From contig CAYJQH010000004.1 of assembly GCA_964372415.1 (NCBI GenBank), positions 1-64,000 on the forward strand: a DNA stretch of 64,000 nt, read 5' to 3'. The number at the start of each line of letters is the position of its first letter. Positions within the stretch are counted from its first letter, which is position 1. The notes under the pieces were generated by a model. That model was given only the letters and a program-made list of their open reading frames with translations. It was not told where the DNA came from and did not search any database. Shown piece by piece: positions 25,037 through 33,849 of the stretch. The translations under genes were made by a program, and so were the position numbers. This DNA is from JAGORL01 sp964372415 (GTDB lineage Bacteria; Patescibacteriota; Patescibacteriia; UBA9934).

Positions 25037-26290
25037 CTAGCGCACATCGTAGGAACGCATCGTGAGCTGTGCGTCAATTTGCTTCACCATGTCAATAACC
25101 ACTGACACGACGATGATAATCGAAGAACCACCAACCACAAGACTGGTGTTCCCAGTAACTTCTTGCATAACAACTGGCAAAACGGCGATAGTGGCCAAAA
25201 AAACAGCACCGACGAGCAGAATGCGGTTTACGACCCATTGTAAATATCCGGCGGTGGGGACCCCTGGTCGAACGCCAGGAATAAACCCACCTTGCTTTTG
25301 AAGATTTTCGGCTACCTGATCTGGACGAAAGATAATTGAGGCGTAAAAGAAGGTAAAGGCAACCACAAGGACGAAATAAGCCAAGCCGTAGAACAAACCA
25401 TTATTAAAGAGCTCAATAACACCTGTGGCAATATCGGCTACAATTTGTGTTCGAGCGTCAACAAAAAACTGCCCTACAAGCGGTGGTAAAACGATTAACG
25501 ATAAGGCGAAAATAATGGGAATCATGCCACCCATATTCACGCGAAGCGGCAAGGTAGAACTTACCTTGGAACTGCCCCCCATGCCGCCTCTAGCGTACTG
25601 CACCGGCAAGTTGCGTTGCGCTTCGCTTACATACACGACTCCAAAAATTGTGAGCAACATGAGGGCTGCAAAAACAATCATCGTGACGAGGTCACTCTTT
25701 GTATAAGTAGCGGCCAACTGACCAATGAACCCAGGAAGAGCGGAGATAATACCGGCAAAAATCAGAATGCTCATGCCGTTTCCTAGCTTCTTTTCAGAAA
25801 TCAACTCACCTAGCCACATGAGAAAAATTGTCCCCGCGGTCATGGTGGTTAAGGTGACTAGAAGAGTGAAGCCACTAATGGCTAAACCGGTTTGCTGATT
25901 AACGAGCGTAATAAGACCGTAGCCCTGGAGGAACGATAACGGCACGGTCGCCAAACGAGTGTAGCGACTAAGCTTCTCACGTCCCTGGCTTTCTTTTTGC
26001 ATCTCTTCAACTGACGGGAAAATCATGCCCAAGAGCTGAAAGATGATTGAGGCTGTAATGTATGGAGCGACTCCCAAAGCAACGACTGAAAAATTTTCTA
26101 AAGTGCCCCCCGAAAAAACGTTAAGGAGTCCCAGAAACTGGTTGCCGGTAAGGAGACTTTCAAGGCTTGCAGGATCAATACCAGGTACTGGAATATGCGC
26201 CGCTAGGCGAAAGATACTGATGACAAACACGATGAACAATAGCCCTCTTCGTACCTCTGGGATACTGAACAACCTTTTCAACATCTCCAT
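25037..26290 (-). CDS. secY: preprotein translocase subunit SecY
   Basis: Core channel of the Sec translocon, 417 residues with about ten transmembrane helices. Characteristic segments are HIPVPGIDP, the GVAPYITASIIFQLL plug-following helix, the GNGMSILIFAGIISALP segment and FFYASIIFRPDQVAENLQKQGGFIPGVRPG. It sits between rplO and adk in spc order. Confidence 0.97.
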   Translation of the reverse strand: MEMLKRLFSIPEVRRGLLFIVFVISIFRLAAHIPVPGIDPASLESLLTGNQFLGLLNVFSGGTLENFSVVALGVAPYITASIIFQLLGMIFPSVEEMQKESQGREKLSRYTRLATVPLSFLQGYGLITLVNQQTGLAISGFTLLVTLTTMTAGTIFLMWLGELISEKKLGNGMSILIFAGIISALPGFIGQLAATYTKSDLVTMIVFAALMLLTIFGVVYVSEAQRNLPVQYARGGMGGSSKVSSTLPLRVNMGGMIPIIFALSLIVLPPLVGQFFVDARTQIVADIATGVIELFNNGLFYGLAYFVLVVAFTFFYASIIFRPDQVAENLQKQGGFIPGVRPGVPTAGYLQWVVNRILLVGAVFLATIAVLPVVMQEVTGNTSLVVGGSSIIIVVSVVIDMVKQIDAQLTMRSYDVR

Positions 26291-26311
26291 ACAACTTTTT
26301 GTGGCGGGTTA

Positions 26312-26749
26312 TTAAGCTTCAACCTTACCGCCAGCTTTTTCGATGCTGGCCTTGGCACCCTCTGAAACACCGCAACCCTTAACCGTCACTGCCACAGTAA
26401 GCTCGCCCTTACCCAGGATTTTGACCGGACGATCGGTTTTACTAATAAGCCCTTTATGAGCCAAGGTCTTGGGTGTGACTACTTCTCCGTTAATGTACTT
26501 TTTGTTAAGTGAGGTCAAATTGACAACCAGCGCTTTTGGTTCAAGCGAGGTGAAACCACGAAGTTTCGGGGTAGCCAAAATAATATGGCGCATACCCAAA
26601 CGTTTGGTGCCGCTCGCTCCAGCACGTGACGTTTGACCCTTCTGACCACGGCCACCTGTCGTACCCTTAGAACCCAAACCACGAGCCACGCGCTTCTTTT
26701 CTTTTTTAGCTCCGTGCGCTGAGCGCAGGGTGTTTAAAGTAATAGTCAT
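26312..26749 (-). CDS. rplO: 50S ribosomal protein uL15
   Basis: The 145-residue protein starts with NTLRSAHGAKKEKKRVARGLGSKGTTGGRGQKGQ, the RNA-binding N-terminal tail typical of L15, and ends with the globular VTVKGCGVSEGAKASIEKAGG. It directly follows rpsE; rpmD (uL30), usually between them, is absent. Confidence 0.97.
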   Translation of the reverse strand: MTITLNTLRSAHGAKKEKKRVARGLGSKGTTGGRGQKGQTSRAGASGTKRLGMRHIILATPKLRGFTSLEPKALVVNLTSLNKKYINGEVVTPKTLAHKGLISKTDRPVKILGKGELTVAVTVKGCGVSEGAKASIEKAGGKVEA

Positions 26750-26758
26750 AGCCTAAGG

Positions 26759-27481
26759 TTAAGCGCTCGTCACCGCCTCGGTTTTAGCCTGAGGCACTGG
26801 AAGTAATGCCTCCAAAGCCTTAAAAGTAGCCTTCGCGTTATTAATTTTGTTCTTAGCGCCCAATAATTTGGTTGAGGCATTCGGCACGCCACCGAGCTCA
26901 AGAATAACCCGGGTTGGCCCGCCGCTCTTCAAACCAGTACCTTGCGGGGCCGGTTTCAACAGGACTTCCGCTGCAGCAAATTTAGCACGTACTGCATGCG
27001 GAATAGTTTCGTCCTTAAGAGGAATACGCATAACGCGCTTCTTAGCCTGGCGAAAAGCTTTTTCAATAGCCATCGAAACGTCAGCGCCCTTGGCCACGCC
27101 AAAACCGACGCGTCCTCGACGGTCGCCGATTACGATGGTCGCTCGAAAACGCATACGCTTGCCTCCTTTGGTCACACGGGTAACTCGCGAAAGTTCAAGA
27201 ATACGTTGTTCGAATTCACGTGGTTCACGCGCTCCACGTCCACCGCGATCGCCACGACCACGGCCTCCACCACCTGGTCCGCGACCNNNNNNNNNNNNNN
27301 NNNNNNNNNNNNNNNNNNNNNNNNNNNNNNNNNNNNNNNNNNNNNNNNNNNNNNNNNNNNNNNNNNNNNNNNNNNNNNNNNNNNNNCCACCACCTGGTCC
27401 GCGACCTCGAGGTCGCCGTTCACGCTGGGCCGGGGCGCCCGCTTTTGTTTCGTTAGCAATGGGTTGTGCTTGTTCAATCAT
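26759..27481 (-). CDS. rpsE: 30S ribosomal protein uS5 with Gly/Arg-rich N-terminus (gap inside)
   Basis: The conserved S5 body begins near FEQRILELSRVTRVTKGGKRMRF and contains IGDRRGRVGFGVAKG and the AVRAKFAAAEVLLKPAPQGTGLKSGG region. Before it lies a low-complexity extension of Arg-Gly-Pro repeats interrupted by 100 N (27287-27386). The bases on both sides of the gap are the same 20-mer, so the gap reflects a tandem repeat of unknown copy number. Length is therefore uncertain. Confidence 0.94.
   Translation of the reverse strand: MIEQAQPIANETKAGAPAQRERRPRGRGPGGXXXXXXXXXXXXXXXXXXXXXXXXXXXXXXXXXXGRGPGGGGRGRGDRGGRGAREPREFEQRILELSRVTRVTKGGKRMRFRATIVIGDRRGRVGFGVAKGADVSMAIEKAFRQAKKRVMRIPLKDETIPHAVRAKFAAAEVLLKPAPQGTGLKSGGPTRVILELGGVPNASTKLLGAKNKINNAKATFKALEALLPVPQAKTEAVTSA
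27287..27386. other. assembly gap (100 N) in the rpsE repeat
   Basis: The 20-mer CCACCACCTGGTCCGCGACC occurs immediately before and after the N run, so the assembler collapsed a tandem repeat. Confidence 0.97.
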
Positions 27482-27484
27482 AGG

Positions 27485-27838
27485 TTAAAAAACTAGTCCG
27501 CCTTCACGAGCAGCTTCCGCCAAAATTTTGACCTGACCGTGATACAAGTAAGGCCCGCGATCAAAAATCACCTTAGTGATACCTTTTGATTTTGCCTCTT
27601 TGGCCAGTCTACCGCCCACCTCCTTGGCGCGTTCCATGGCCTTACCTTTGAGCTCAAAATCATGAGCTGCTACAAGAGTGCGTCCCGCATCGTCATCAAT
27701 AAGCTGAGCGCTCACATGTTTGAGTGAACGAAAAACCGACAACCGAGGACAATCGGCTGTACCGTGAATCTTGGCGCGCACGCGGCGAGCGCGACGGTCT
27801 GCCTGGGCGCGTTTTTGGATGATTGCTTTGCGTTCCAT
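27485..27838 (-). CDS. rplR: 50S ribosomal protein uL18
   Basis: 5S rRNA-binding protein of 117 residues. RARRVRAKIHGTADCPRLSVFRSLKHVSAQLIDDDAGRTL and FDRGPYLYHGQVKILAEAAREGGL are family signatures. It lies between rplF and rpsE. Confidence 0.97.
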   Translation of the reverse strand: MERKAIIQKRAQADRRARRVRAKIHGTADCPRLSVFRSLKHVSAQLIDDDAGRTLVAAHDFELKGKAMERAKEVGGRLAKEAKSKGITKVIFDRGPYLYHGQVKILAEAAREGGLVF

Positions 27839-27847
27839 ACAATTCGA

Positions 27848-28402
27848 TTATTCGGTCTTACCGGCTGCCTTACCCACCTTACGGCGAATAACTTCGTCGG
27901 TATATTTGAAACCCTTACCTTTATACGGCTCCGGTTTCTTAAGAGCGCGGATTTCGGCTGCCACCTTACCTACGAGTTGCGCATCAGACGAATTCAAAGT
28001 CAAAAGATTATTCTCTACCTTGGCGCTAACACCCGCGGGAAGCGCGTAACGCACCTCATGAGAAAAACCGATACTACAAATCAAAGTTGTACCTTGAACC
28101 TGCATCCGGAAACCCACGCCGTTCAATTCCAGGGTTTTGGTGTAGCCTTCGGTCACGCCCTTCACCATTTGCGCCAAGAGAGCACGCATAGTTCCCCAAA
28201 TAGCCCGATCCTCGCTCTCTGGGTCTTGGACCGTAACATTAAGCTGTGCTACTCCCCCGTCGTCAGAACGAGTAACCATAGCATGCGGATGCAAGACGAG
28301 TTTAAGCTCACCTTTTGGTCCTTTAACATTTACCGCGCCGTTTATTACTTCGGCACTAACGCCGGCGGGGAGAGTGATTGGTTTCTTTCCAATACGAGAC
28401 AT
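27848..28402 (-). CDS. rplF: 50S ribosomal protein uL6
   Basis: The 184-residue protein starts MSRIGKKPITLPAGV and contains VKGPKGEL and the C-terminal PEPYKGKGFKYTDEVIRRKVGKAAGK. The ATG at 28402 is chosen over an earlier in-frame start eight codons upstream because it matches the family. Confidence 0.97.
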   Translation of the reverse strand: MSRIGKKPITLPAGVSAEVINGAVNVKGPKGELKLVLHPHAMVTRSDDGGVAQLNVTVQDPESEDRAIWGTMRALLAQMVKGVTEGYTKTLELNGVGFRMQVQGTTLICSIGFSHEVRYALPAGVSAKVENNLLTLNSSDAQLVGKVAAEIRALKKPEPYKGKGFKYTDEVIRRKVGKAAGKTE

Positions 28403-28410
28403 ATGAAAGG

Positions 28411-28806
28411 TTAGGCGATTTCGCAAATGACTTCCCCGCCTAAGCGACGCTTGCGAGCTTCGCGATTAGTCATAATGCCATTCGGGGTCGAAATAATAGA
28501 CAGTCCGTAACCGGAACGTACTTGTTTTAGTTCATCCGTTTTCTGATAAACCCTAAGGCCCGGCTTACTAACCCGTTTAATATGGCTAAGGCGCGGCTTG
28601 CCTTGAACATCGTATTTAAGGGTGATTCTAAGCATGGGACGGGCACTCTGAGTGAAGGTTTCAACAGCCCCAACAAAGCCCTCATGTTCAAGAAGCTTAG
28701 CCAGTGCAAATTTCATGTTCGACATTGGCAATTCAACAGTCGTCGCATGCGCCATTGTGGCGTTGCGAAGCCGAGTGAGCATGTCGGAGATTGGATCAGT
28801 CATCAT
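28411..28806 (-). CDS. rpsH: 30S ribosomal protein uS8
   Basis: The 131-residue protein begins (M)MTDPISDMLTRLRNA and ends YGLSIISTPNGIMTNREARKRRLGGEVICEIA, both S8 signatures. Two ATG codons in a row (28806 and 28803) could serve as start; upstream in-frame codons would overlap rpsN. Confidence 0.97.
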   Translation of the reverse strand: MMTDPISDMLTRLRNATMAHATTVELPMSNMKFALAKLLEHEGFVGAVETFTQSARPMLRITLKYDVQGKPRLSHIKRVSKPGLRVYQKTDELKQVRSGYGLSIISTPNGIMTNREARKRRLGGEVICEIA

Positions 28807-28810
28807 ATAA

Positions 28811-28996
28811 TTACCAGCTTGCTTTGCGAATACCAGGGATCTCACCTACGTTGGCGAGCTCGCGGAAACAGATACGGCACAGGCCAAATGCCCGCATAAA
28901 AAACCGTTTGCGCCCACAGCGCCAGCAGCGCAGAACCTTACGGGTCATGAACTTTGGCTTCTTCGCTGACTTAGCTATTTGATTAGTAGTTGCCAT
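28811..28996 (-). CDS. rpsN: 30S ribosomal protein uS14, zinc-binding type
   Basis: Short S14 of 61 residues with the two CxxC pairs (LRCWRCGR and GLCRICFRE), ending VGEIPGIRKASW. It lies between rplE and rpsH as in most Gram-positive-like spc operons. Confidence 0.97.
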   Translation of the reverse strand: MATTNQIAKSAKKPKFMTRKVLRCWRCGRKRFFMRAFGLCRICFRELANVGEIPGIRKASW

Positions 28997-28999
28997 AGG

Positions 29000-29545
29000 T
29001 TATTTCTGCTTGCCTGCGAAGGGGAAACCAAGACTCTTAAATAGGCTGAGTCCTTCGGCGTGGTTCTTGGCGGTCGTCGTAATAGTCACTTGCAGACCGT
29101 GGAGCGATTCAACTTCGTCTGGACGAATTTCCGGGAAGGCAGTGTGCTCGGTAAAACCAAAGTTGAAATTACCATCTTTGTCGACCGCTGATTCCGGTAT
29201 TCCGCGGAAGTCGCGAATACGAGCAAAAGCCACATTCACGAGTTTTTCCAAAAAATTCCACATACGCGCCCCGCGGAGAGTGGCCATAACGCCAACCACC
29301 TGACCTTCACGGAGCTTAAATCCGGCAACCGATTTTCGAGCCGTAGTTTTAACCGGCGCCTGACCGGTAATACGGCGCAAAGTATCCACGATGGTATCGG
29401 CAAATTTGGCGTCTCGACCCTTACCAACGCCAGCATTAACCGTGACCTTCATGATTTTAGGAAGCTCATGGAGGTTCTCGTAGCCACCCTCTTTTTTAAG
29501 AGCCGGGATGGCAACAGATTGCATTTTTTCCTTTATACTCATCAT
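29000..29545 (-). CDS. rplE: 50S ribosomal protein uL5
   Basis: 5S rRNA-binding protein of 181 residues. LPKIMKVTVNAGVG, ITGQAPVKTTARKSVAGFKLREG and the GFTEHTAFPEI region identify it. The start overlaps the rplX stop by four bases. Confidence 0.97.
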   Translation of the reverse strand: MMSIKEKMQSVAIPALKKEGGYENLHELPKIMKVTVNAGVGKGRDAKFADTIVDTLRRITGQAPVKTTARKSVAGFKLREGQVVGVMATLRGARMWNFLEKLVNVAFARIRDFRGIPESAVDKDGNFNFGFTEHTAFPEIRPDEVESLHGLQVTITTTAKNHAEGLSLFKSLGFPFAGKQK

Positions 29546-29757
29546 ACTTTGACCACATTTTCTACACGAATCGGCGCTTGATAGGTAACTTTTTGTCCGG
29601 GCTGTTTATTGCTTCGGGCCTTGAGGTGTCGGACAGTATTTCTGACGCCCTCGACAACTATAAGTCCGAGGCGCGGGAATGCTTGCACCACCTTACCTTC
29701 CTTGCCACGATCCTTGCCAACTGTGACACGGACCTTATCGCCAGCTTTGATTTTCAT
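29542..29757 (-). CDS. rplX: 50S ribosomal protein uL24, short
   Basis: KOW-domain protein of 71 residues (MKIKAGDKVRVTVGKDRGKEGKV), shorter than the usual 100 or so, since the C-terminal half is trimmed. The open frame extends far upstream, but only the ATG at 29757 gives the conserved start. It lies between rplN and rplE. Confidence 0.95.
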   Translation of the reverse strand: MKIKAGDKVRVTVGKDRGKEGKVVQAFPRLGLIVVEGVRNTVRHLKARSNKQPGQKVTYQAPIRVENVVKV

Positions 29758-29761
29758 AGGT

Positions 29762-30133
29762 TTACAAAACTTCAGGCGCCAAAGAAATAATCTTAGTAAA
29801 TCCAAGATTACGAAGTTCGCGAGCCACCGGTCCAAAGATACGCGTGCCTCGTGGCTCCTTGGACTCACGGTTAATGATAACTCCGGCGTTCTCATCAAAA
29901 CGGATATAAGAGCCATCCGGTCGACGTGTTTCTTTGCGGGTCCGCACAATCACCGCGTGCACTACATCACTCTTTTTTACGGGGTTGTGTGGATCAGCCA
30001 CTTTAACGACGGCGGTCACAATATCGCCAATTCTCGCGTAACGCTTTTTATAGCCACCGTGCACGCGAACAACCTGGAGCTTTTTGGCCCCGGTGTTATC
30101 GGCAACGGCTATCATGGCTCGATGCTGCAACAT
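29762..30133 (-). CDS. rplN: 50S ribosomal protein uL14
   Basis: The 123-residue protein contains VADNTGAKKLQVVRVHGG, VVKVADPHNPVKKSDVVHAVIVRTRKE and the C-terminal KIISLAPEVL. All are L14 signatures. Confidence 0.97.
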   Translation of the reverse strand: MLQHRAMIAVADNTGAKKLQVVRVHGGYKKRYARIGDIVTAVVKVADPHNPVKKSDVVHAVIVRTRKETRRPDGSYIRFDENAGVIINRESKEPRGTRIFGPVARELRNLGFTKIISLAPEVL

Positions 30134-30136
30134 AGA

Positions 30137-30421
30137 TTATTCCTCTTGTGCCAGAGTGGCAGCTTTCTTAAGAATACTCACTACGCGCCAGCGTTTGCGG
30201 GCTGAGAGCGGGCGAGTTTCCTCAATCACCACCATATCTCCAGCCTTGGCACTGTTATCAGCCGAGTGAGCCAAAAATTTGGTACTGGCATGATAACGCT
30301 TCCCGTATTTGGGATGAACTACCGTACGGTCAACCTTAACCGTAACGGTCTTGTCCATTTTATGGGACACCACCGTGCCGGTCAGACGACGACGTTGAGT
30401 TTTAGTTTCAGTCTTTTCCAT
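30137..30421 (-). CDS. rpsQ: 30S ribosomal protein uS17
   Basis: The 94-residue protein contains LTGTVVSHKMDKTVTVKVDRTVVHPKYGK and GDMVVIEETRPLSARKRWRVV, the S17 OB-fold signature. It lies between rpmC and rplN. Confidence 0.96.
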   Translation of the reverse strand: MEKTETKTQRRRLTGTVVSHKMDKTVTVKVDRTVVHPKYGKRYHASTKFLAHSADNSAKAGDMVVIEETRPLSARKRWRVVSILKKAATLAQEE

Positions 30422-30429
30422 ACGTAGTT

Positions 30430-30618
30430 TTAAGCCTTAAGGGCACGGAGTTGAGTGAGGAGCTGAGCGATAGTCTTACGAACTTCCCGAATCGCACGAA
30501 CGTCTTTAAGCTGATTAATACTTCGTTCCTGACGCAACCCATGAAGCCTAGTTCTCTCTTCAGACAGCATGTTCTGGAGTTCTTTCTCGCTTTTGCTAAC
30601 AAGTTCTTTGTACAACAT
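30430..30618 (-). CDS. rpmC: 50S ribosomal protein uL29
   Basis: Helical 62-residue protein (ELVSKSEKELQNMLSEERTRLHGLR, then VREVRKTIAQLLTQLR-like tail), matching L29. It lies between rplP and rpsQ. Confidence 0.93.
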   Translation of the reverse strand: MLYKELVSKSEKELQNMLSEERTRLHGLRQERSINQLKDVRAIREVRKTIAQLLTQLRALKA

Positions 30619-30627
30619 AGAAAATTG

Positions 30628-31041
30628 TTAAGCGCGAACGATGATCTTAGTTTTTACCGGTAGTTTATAGGCCGCTAAGCGGAAGGCTTCGTTAGCGATT
30701 TCGGGAGTCACTCCGTCCATTTCAAAGAGGATAGTTCCGGGGCGGATAGGAGTCATGTAGTAGTCAACTCCACCCTTACCCTTACCCATCGGAGCCTCAG
30801 CGCCGTGATTGGTTACCGGATGATCTGGGAAAATACGGATCCACACCTTGCCGCCGCGCTTGATGGCACGGGTCATGGCGCGTCGCGCTGCTTCAATTTG
30901 ACGAGCCGTCACCCATGACTCGGTCGTAGCCTTAAGTCCATAAGTACCGAAGGCCAGATCAGTTTTTTGAGTCGCCAAGCGATCACCCTGGGTATGGCGC
31001 TTGTGCCACTTGCGATACTTCATTTTTTTAGGCATCAACAT
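30628..31041 (-). CDS. rplP: 50S ribosomal protein uL16
   Basis: The 137-residue protein begins MLMPKKMKYRKWHKRHTQG and has ARQIEAARRAMTRAIKRGGKVWIRIFPD and PMGKGKGGVDYYMTPIRPG. All are L16 signatures. It lies between rpsC and rpmC. Confidence 0.97.
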   Translation of the reverse strand: MLMPKKMKYRKWHKRHTQGDRLATQKTDLAFGTYGLKATTESWVTARQIEAARRAMTRAIKRGGKVWIRIFPDHPVTNHGAEAPMGKGKGGVDYYMTPIRPGTILFEMDGVTPEIANEAFRLAAYKLPVKTKIIVRA

Positions 31042-31051
31042 AGACGTGGAA

Positions 31052-31807
31052 TTACTGAGCTCTGGCTACCGAACGCGGCGCTCTAGTCTGATTCGAACGG
31101 GCACCGCGGTCAGTGTTACGACGTTCCGGGCTGGCCTCAGCCGAAACCTGCTCCGGCTGTTCGTTGCCAAAGATGTCGCCGCGATAGATCCAAATCTTAA
31201 TACCAATCACCCCGTACACGGTGCTCGCACGGACCCGAGCAAAATCAATGTCAGCGCGCAGATTATGAAGCGGAATACTGCCCTGAGCAATGGTTTCGGT
31301 ACGAGCAATTTCGGCGCCATTTAAACGACCTGAAAGTGTCATTTTTACCCCCTTGGCGCCTGCCTTCATAACTCGCTCAATGCCCATTTTCATGGAACGA
31401 CGGAACGGCATACGCTTCTCAATATCCTGGGCGATCTGCTGACCAACAATTTCGGCAGCCAAAGCTGGGCGTGATAGCTCCTTAACATTAATGTTAAGGG
31501 TAACACGTCGGCCACGATAGAAGGTTTTCAAAAGCTTCTTCTTAAGTTCTTCGATTCCAGCCCCGGCTCGACCAATAACCACACCTGGCTTGGCCACCTG
31601 CAGATTTAAGGTGACGTGTTTAGGCGTGCGTTCGATTTCAACTGAATGTAAACCGGCCTCTTTGAGCGCTCGGCGTAAAAAATCACGTATCTCAACGTCC
31701 TCGCGAAGCGAGCTGACGAAAGTTTTGCCACGGCGACTGAACCACTTGGAATCCCAAGAATAGATGGTCCAGAGGCGGAATACTTTGGGGTGTACTTTGT
31801 GACCCAT
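31052..31807 (-). CDS. rpsC: 30S ribosomal protein uS3
   Basis: The 251-residue protein begins MGHKVHPKVFRLW. The KH domain (VVIGRAGAGIEELKKKL) is followed by GRRVTLNINVKELSRPALAAEIVGQQIA and the RADIDFARVRASTVYGVIGIKIWIYRG segment. A 40-residue polar tail rich in Ala, Glu and Arg ends the protein. Confidence 0.97.
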   Translation of the reverse strand: MGHKVHPKVFRLWTIYSWDSKWFSRRGKTFVSSLREDVEIRDFLRRALKEAGLHSVEIERTPKHVTLNLQVAKPGVVIGRAGAGIEELKKKLLKTFYRGRRVTLNINVKELSRPALAAEIVGQQIAQDIEKRMPFRRSMKMGIERVMKAGAKGVKMTLSGRLNGAEIARTETIAQGSIPLHNLRADIDFARVRASTVYGVIGIKIWIYRGDIFGNEQPEQVSAEASPERRNTDRGARSNQTRAPRSVARAQ

Positions 31808-31808
31808 A

Positions 31809-32192
31809 TTACTTAGCTAGGATTTTCTTGACCTTCTTAGCAACAACTTTCTTATCACCAACCTTTGGACTCACAGCAACGGTAATGTGAGACATGCGAT
31901 GACGAATGGGCGCTGCTCGACCATGAGCCTTAGGCGTAAACCGTTTAATCTTTGGGCCCTCGTCCACCATAATTTGACTGATGTACAAACTATCAGCGTC
32001 AAGCTTATGGTTATGAACAGCGTTTGCGACGGCTGAATTAATAGCCTTAAGAACAGGTTTGGCGGCCAATTTATTAGAAAACTGAAGCTGCGTTCGCGCC
32101 TGTGCTACCGTCATACCGCGCACCAAACCAGCCACCAAGCGGGTTTTCCTCGGAGCGATACGAATAAATTTTGCTTTGCAGATCACTTCCAT
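31809..32192 (-). CDS. rplV: 50S ribosomal protein uL22
   Basis: The 127-residue protein contains KFIRIAPRKTRLVAGLVRGM and the tunnel-loop region VDEGPKIKRFTPKAHGRAAPIRHRMSHITV. A basic tail follows. It lies between rpsS and rpsC. Confidence 0.97.
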   Translation of the reverse strand: MEVICKAKFIRIAPRKTRLVAGLVRGMTVAQARTQLQFSNKLAAKPVLKAINSAVANAVHNHKLDADSLYISQIMVDEGPKIKRFTPKAHGRAAPIRHRMSHITVAVSPKVGDKKVVAKKVKKILAK

Positions 32193-32198
32193 ATGAAT

Positions 32199-32537
32199 TT
32201 AGCGAGTGAGCTTTTTGGCCGGAGCGGCGGAAGCTGCTCCTGGAGTGGCTGAAGCCGTGGCGCCAGCTGCCGCTTCCAGGGTTTTTCCTCCATGACGAAC
32301 AAATTTGCGCGTTGGAGAAAATTCACCCAAACGATGGCCCACCATGTTCTCAACTACCCTGACTTGAATAAAGTCCCTGCCGTTATGAACGCCAAAAGTA
32401 AAACCAACCATTTCTGGAGTAATCATCGAAGCCCGTGACCAGGTCTTAACCACGGTCTTGTCTCCAGGTCGGAGCTTACCGACCTTCTTCATGAGATGTG
32501 GGGCTACAAAAGGCCCTTTTTTGAGACTTCGTGTCAT
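32199..32537 (-). CDS. rpsS: 30S ribosomal protein uS19
   Basis: The conserved start MTRSLKKGPFVAPHLMKKV is at the ATG at 32537; the longer open frame upstream is inside rplB. The protein has 112 residues: the usual core ending VGHRLGEFSPTRKFVRHGG, plus an alanine-rich tail of about 25 residues. Confidence 0.96.
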   Translation of the reverse strand: MTRSLKKGPFVAPHLMKKVGKLRPGDKTVVKTWSRASMITPEMVGFTFGVHNGRDFIQVRVVENMVGHRLGEFSPTRKFVRHGGKTLEAAAGATASATPGAASAAPAKKLTR

Positions 32538-32538
32538 A

Positions 32539-33384
32539 TTACTTAGCCAAGATCTTATGCTTACGACTGCGCACAATGAATTTATCCGATCGACTATTGC
32601 GTCGTGTCGGCACACCGTGTGCATGCTTGCCTTGGGGTGTTTTTGCGTACTTAAGACCAATTGAATTACGGCCCTCACCACCTCCGTGTGGGTGATCAAC
32701 TGGGTTCATGGCCTTACCACGGACGGTCGGACGAACACTCTTGTGACGCATGCGACCAGCCTTTCCCCAACGCACTAAGTGCCAGTCAGGATTTGAAACC
32801 GTACCAATAGTCGCCATGCAGTTCTTAAGCACTCGACGCATCTCTCCAGACGGCAAACGCAAAGTGGCATACTCCCCTTCAATAGCAAGGAGCATGGCAG
32901 CCGTGCCAGCGCCACGAACCAACTGACCACCGCGACCTGGTTGCAATTCAACGTTATGCACGCTCATACCAACCGGGATCTTATCCAAGGCGTAACGATT
33001 GCCTAAATTTGGTTCACCTTTTTCTTTTGAAGACACGATAGTTGTGCCAACAATCAAACCGTCAGGCGCCAAAATATATCTCTTTTCACCGTCTTTGTAG
33101 TCCAGAAGCGCAATACGAGCGCCGCGATTTGGATCGTATTCAATCGTTGCTACCTTGGCTGGAACCTCAAACTTATCACGCGACCAGTCAATTAATCGAA
33201 TGTGGCGCTTAGCTCCACCTCCGCGATGACGAACGGCTATTTTGCCACCTGCTCCACGACCAGCTTGCTCCTTACGCGAAACCACCAAGGCCTTGTGGGG
33301 CGTGGTTGTCGTGACGTCCTTAAACGATTGAACGCTTGAGATGCGACGTCCGTTTGAAGTTGGGCGGTATTGCTTGATTGGCAT
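32539..33384 (-). CDS. rplB: 50S ribosomal protein uL2
   Basis: Peptidyl-transferase-centre protein of 281 residues. The start MPIKQYRPTSNGRRISSV, the GGGAKRHIRLIDW segment and the C-terminal AMNPVDHPHGGGEGRN with the essential histidine are all present. Confidence 0.98.
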   Translation of the reverse strand: MPIKQYRPTSNGRRISSVQSFKDVTTTTPHKALVVSRKEQAGRGAGGKIAVRHRGGGAKRHIRLIDWSRDKFEVPAKVATIEYDPNRGARIALLDYKDGEKRYILAPDGLIVGTTIVSSKEKGEPNLGNRYALDKIPVGMSVHNVELQPGRGGQLVRGAGTAAMLLAIEGEYATLRLPSGEMRRVLKNCMATIGTVSNPDWHLVRWGKAGRMRHKSVRPTVRGKAMNPVDHPHGGGEGRNSIGLKYAKTPQGKHAHGVPTRRNSRSDKFIVRSRKHKILAK

Positions 33385-33413
33385 ATTGATGTCTCAACTT
33401 TTAGGAGAGACCT

Positions 33414-33848
33414 TTACTTTTCGAATACAGAAACTCGAGTACCTTTCGGCACACTCACCAAAGCTTTCTTGCGGTCGGCTTGGCGACTATAGGTTTGGCC
33501 AAAACGGGTTTCTTTACCGTGGCTCACTACAATATTTACTTTGCTTGGCTGGACTCCATAAATTTCGCGAAAAGCTTGTCTTACAGCTACGCGATTAGCT
33601 GTCATTGGCACCGAAAAAACATAAACTCCTTGATCGGCCAAATGAGCGCTTTTCTCGGTAACTACTGGAGCAAGTATTGTTTTTACCGCCAAATCCGAAA
33701 GGGTCTTTTTGGTCGTTCCAAGAACAGCTGGAACAGTCAGCTTTTTATCCTTTGCTGGCGCCTCATTTTTTTCAACTGGAAGCTGACCAGCGGTGGCCGC
33801 GGCTGAGGTACCCTTCTTTTTTCTTACTATGCGATCAAGAAGACTCAT
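33414..33848 (-). CDS. rplW: 50S ribosomal protein uL23 with N-terminal extension
   Basis: The protein has 144 residues, about 45 more than usual. The L23 core starts at ILAPVVTEKSAHLADQGVYVFSV and includes VRQAFREIYGVQPSKVNIV. The extension (DRIVRKKKGTSAAATAGQLP, then lysine/alanine-rich) is low complexity. The ATG at 33848 is chosen; one four codons upstream is possible. Confidence 0.95.
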   Translation of the reverse strand: MSLLDRIVRKKKGTSAAATAGQLPVEKNEAPAKDKKLTVPAVLGTTKKTLSDLAVKTILAPVVTEKSAHLADQGVYVFSVPMTANRVAVRQAFREIYGVQPSKVNIVVSHGKETRFGQTYSRQADRKKALVSVPKGTRVSVFEK

Positions 33849-33849
33849 A

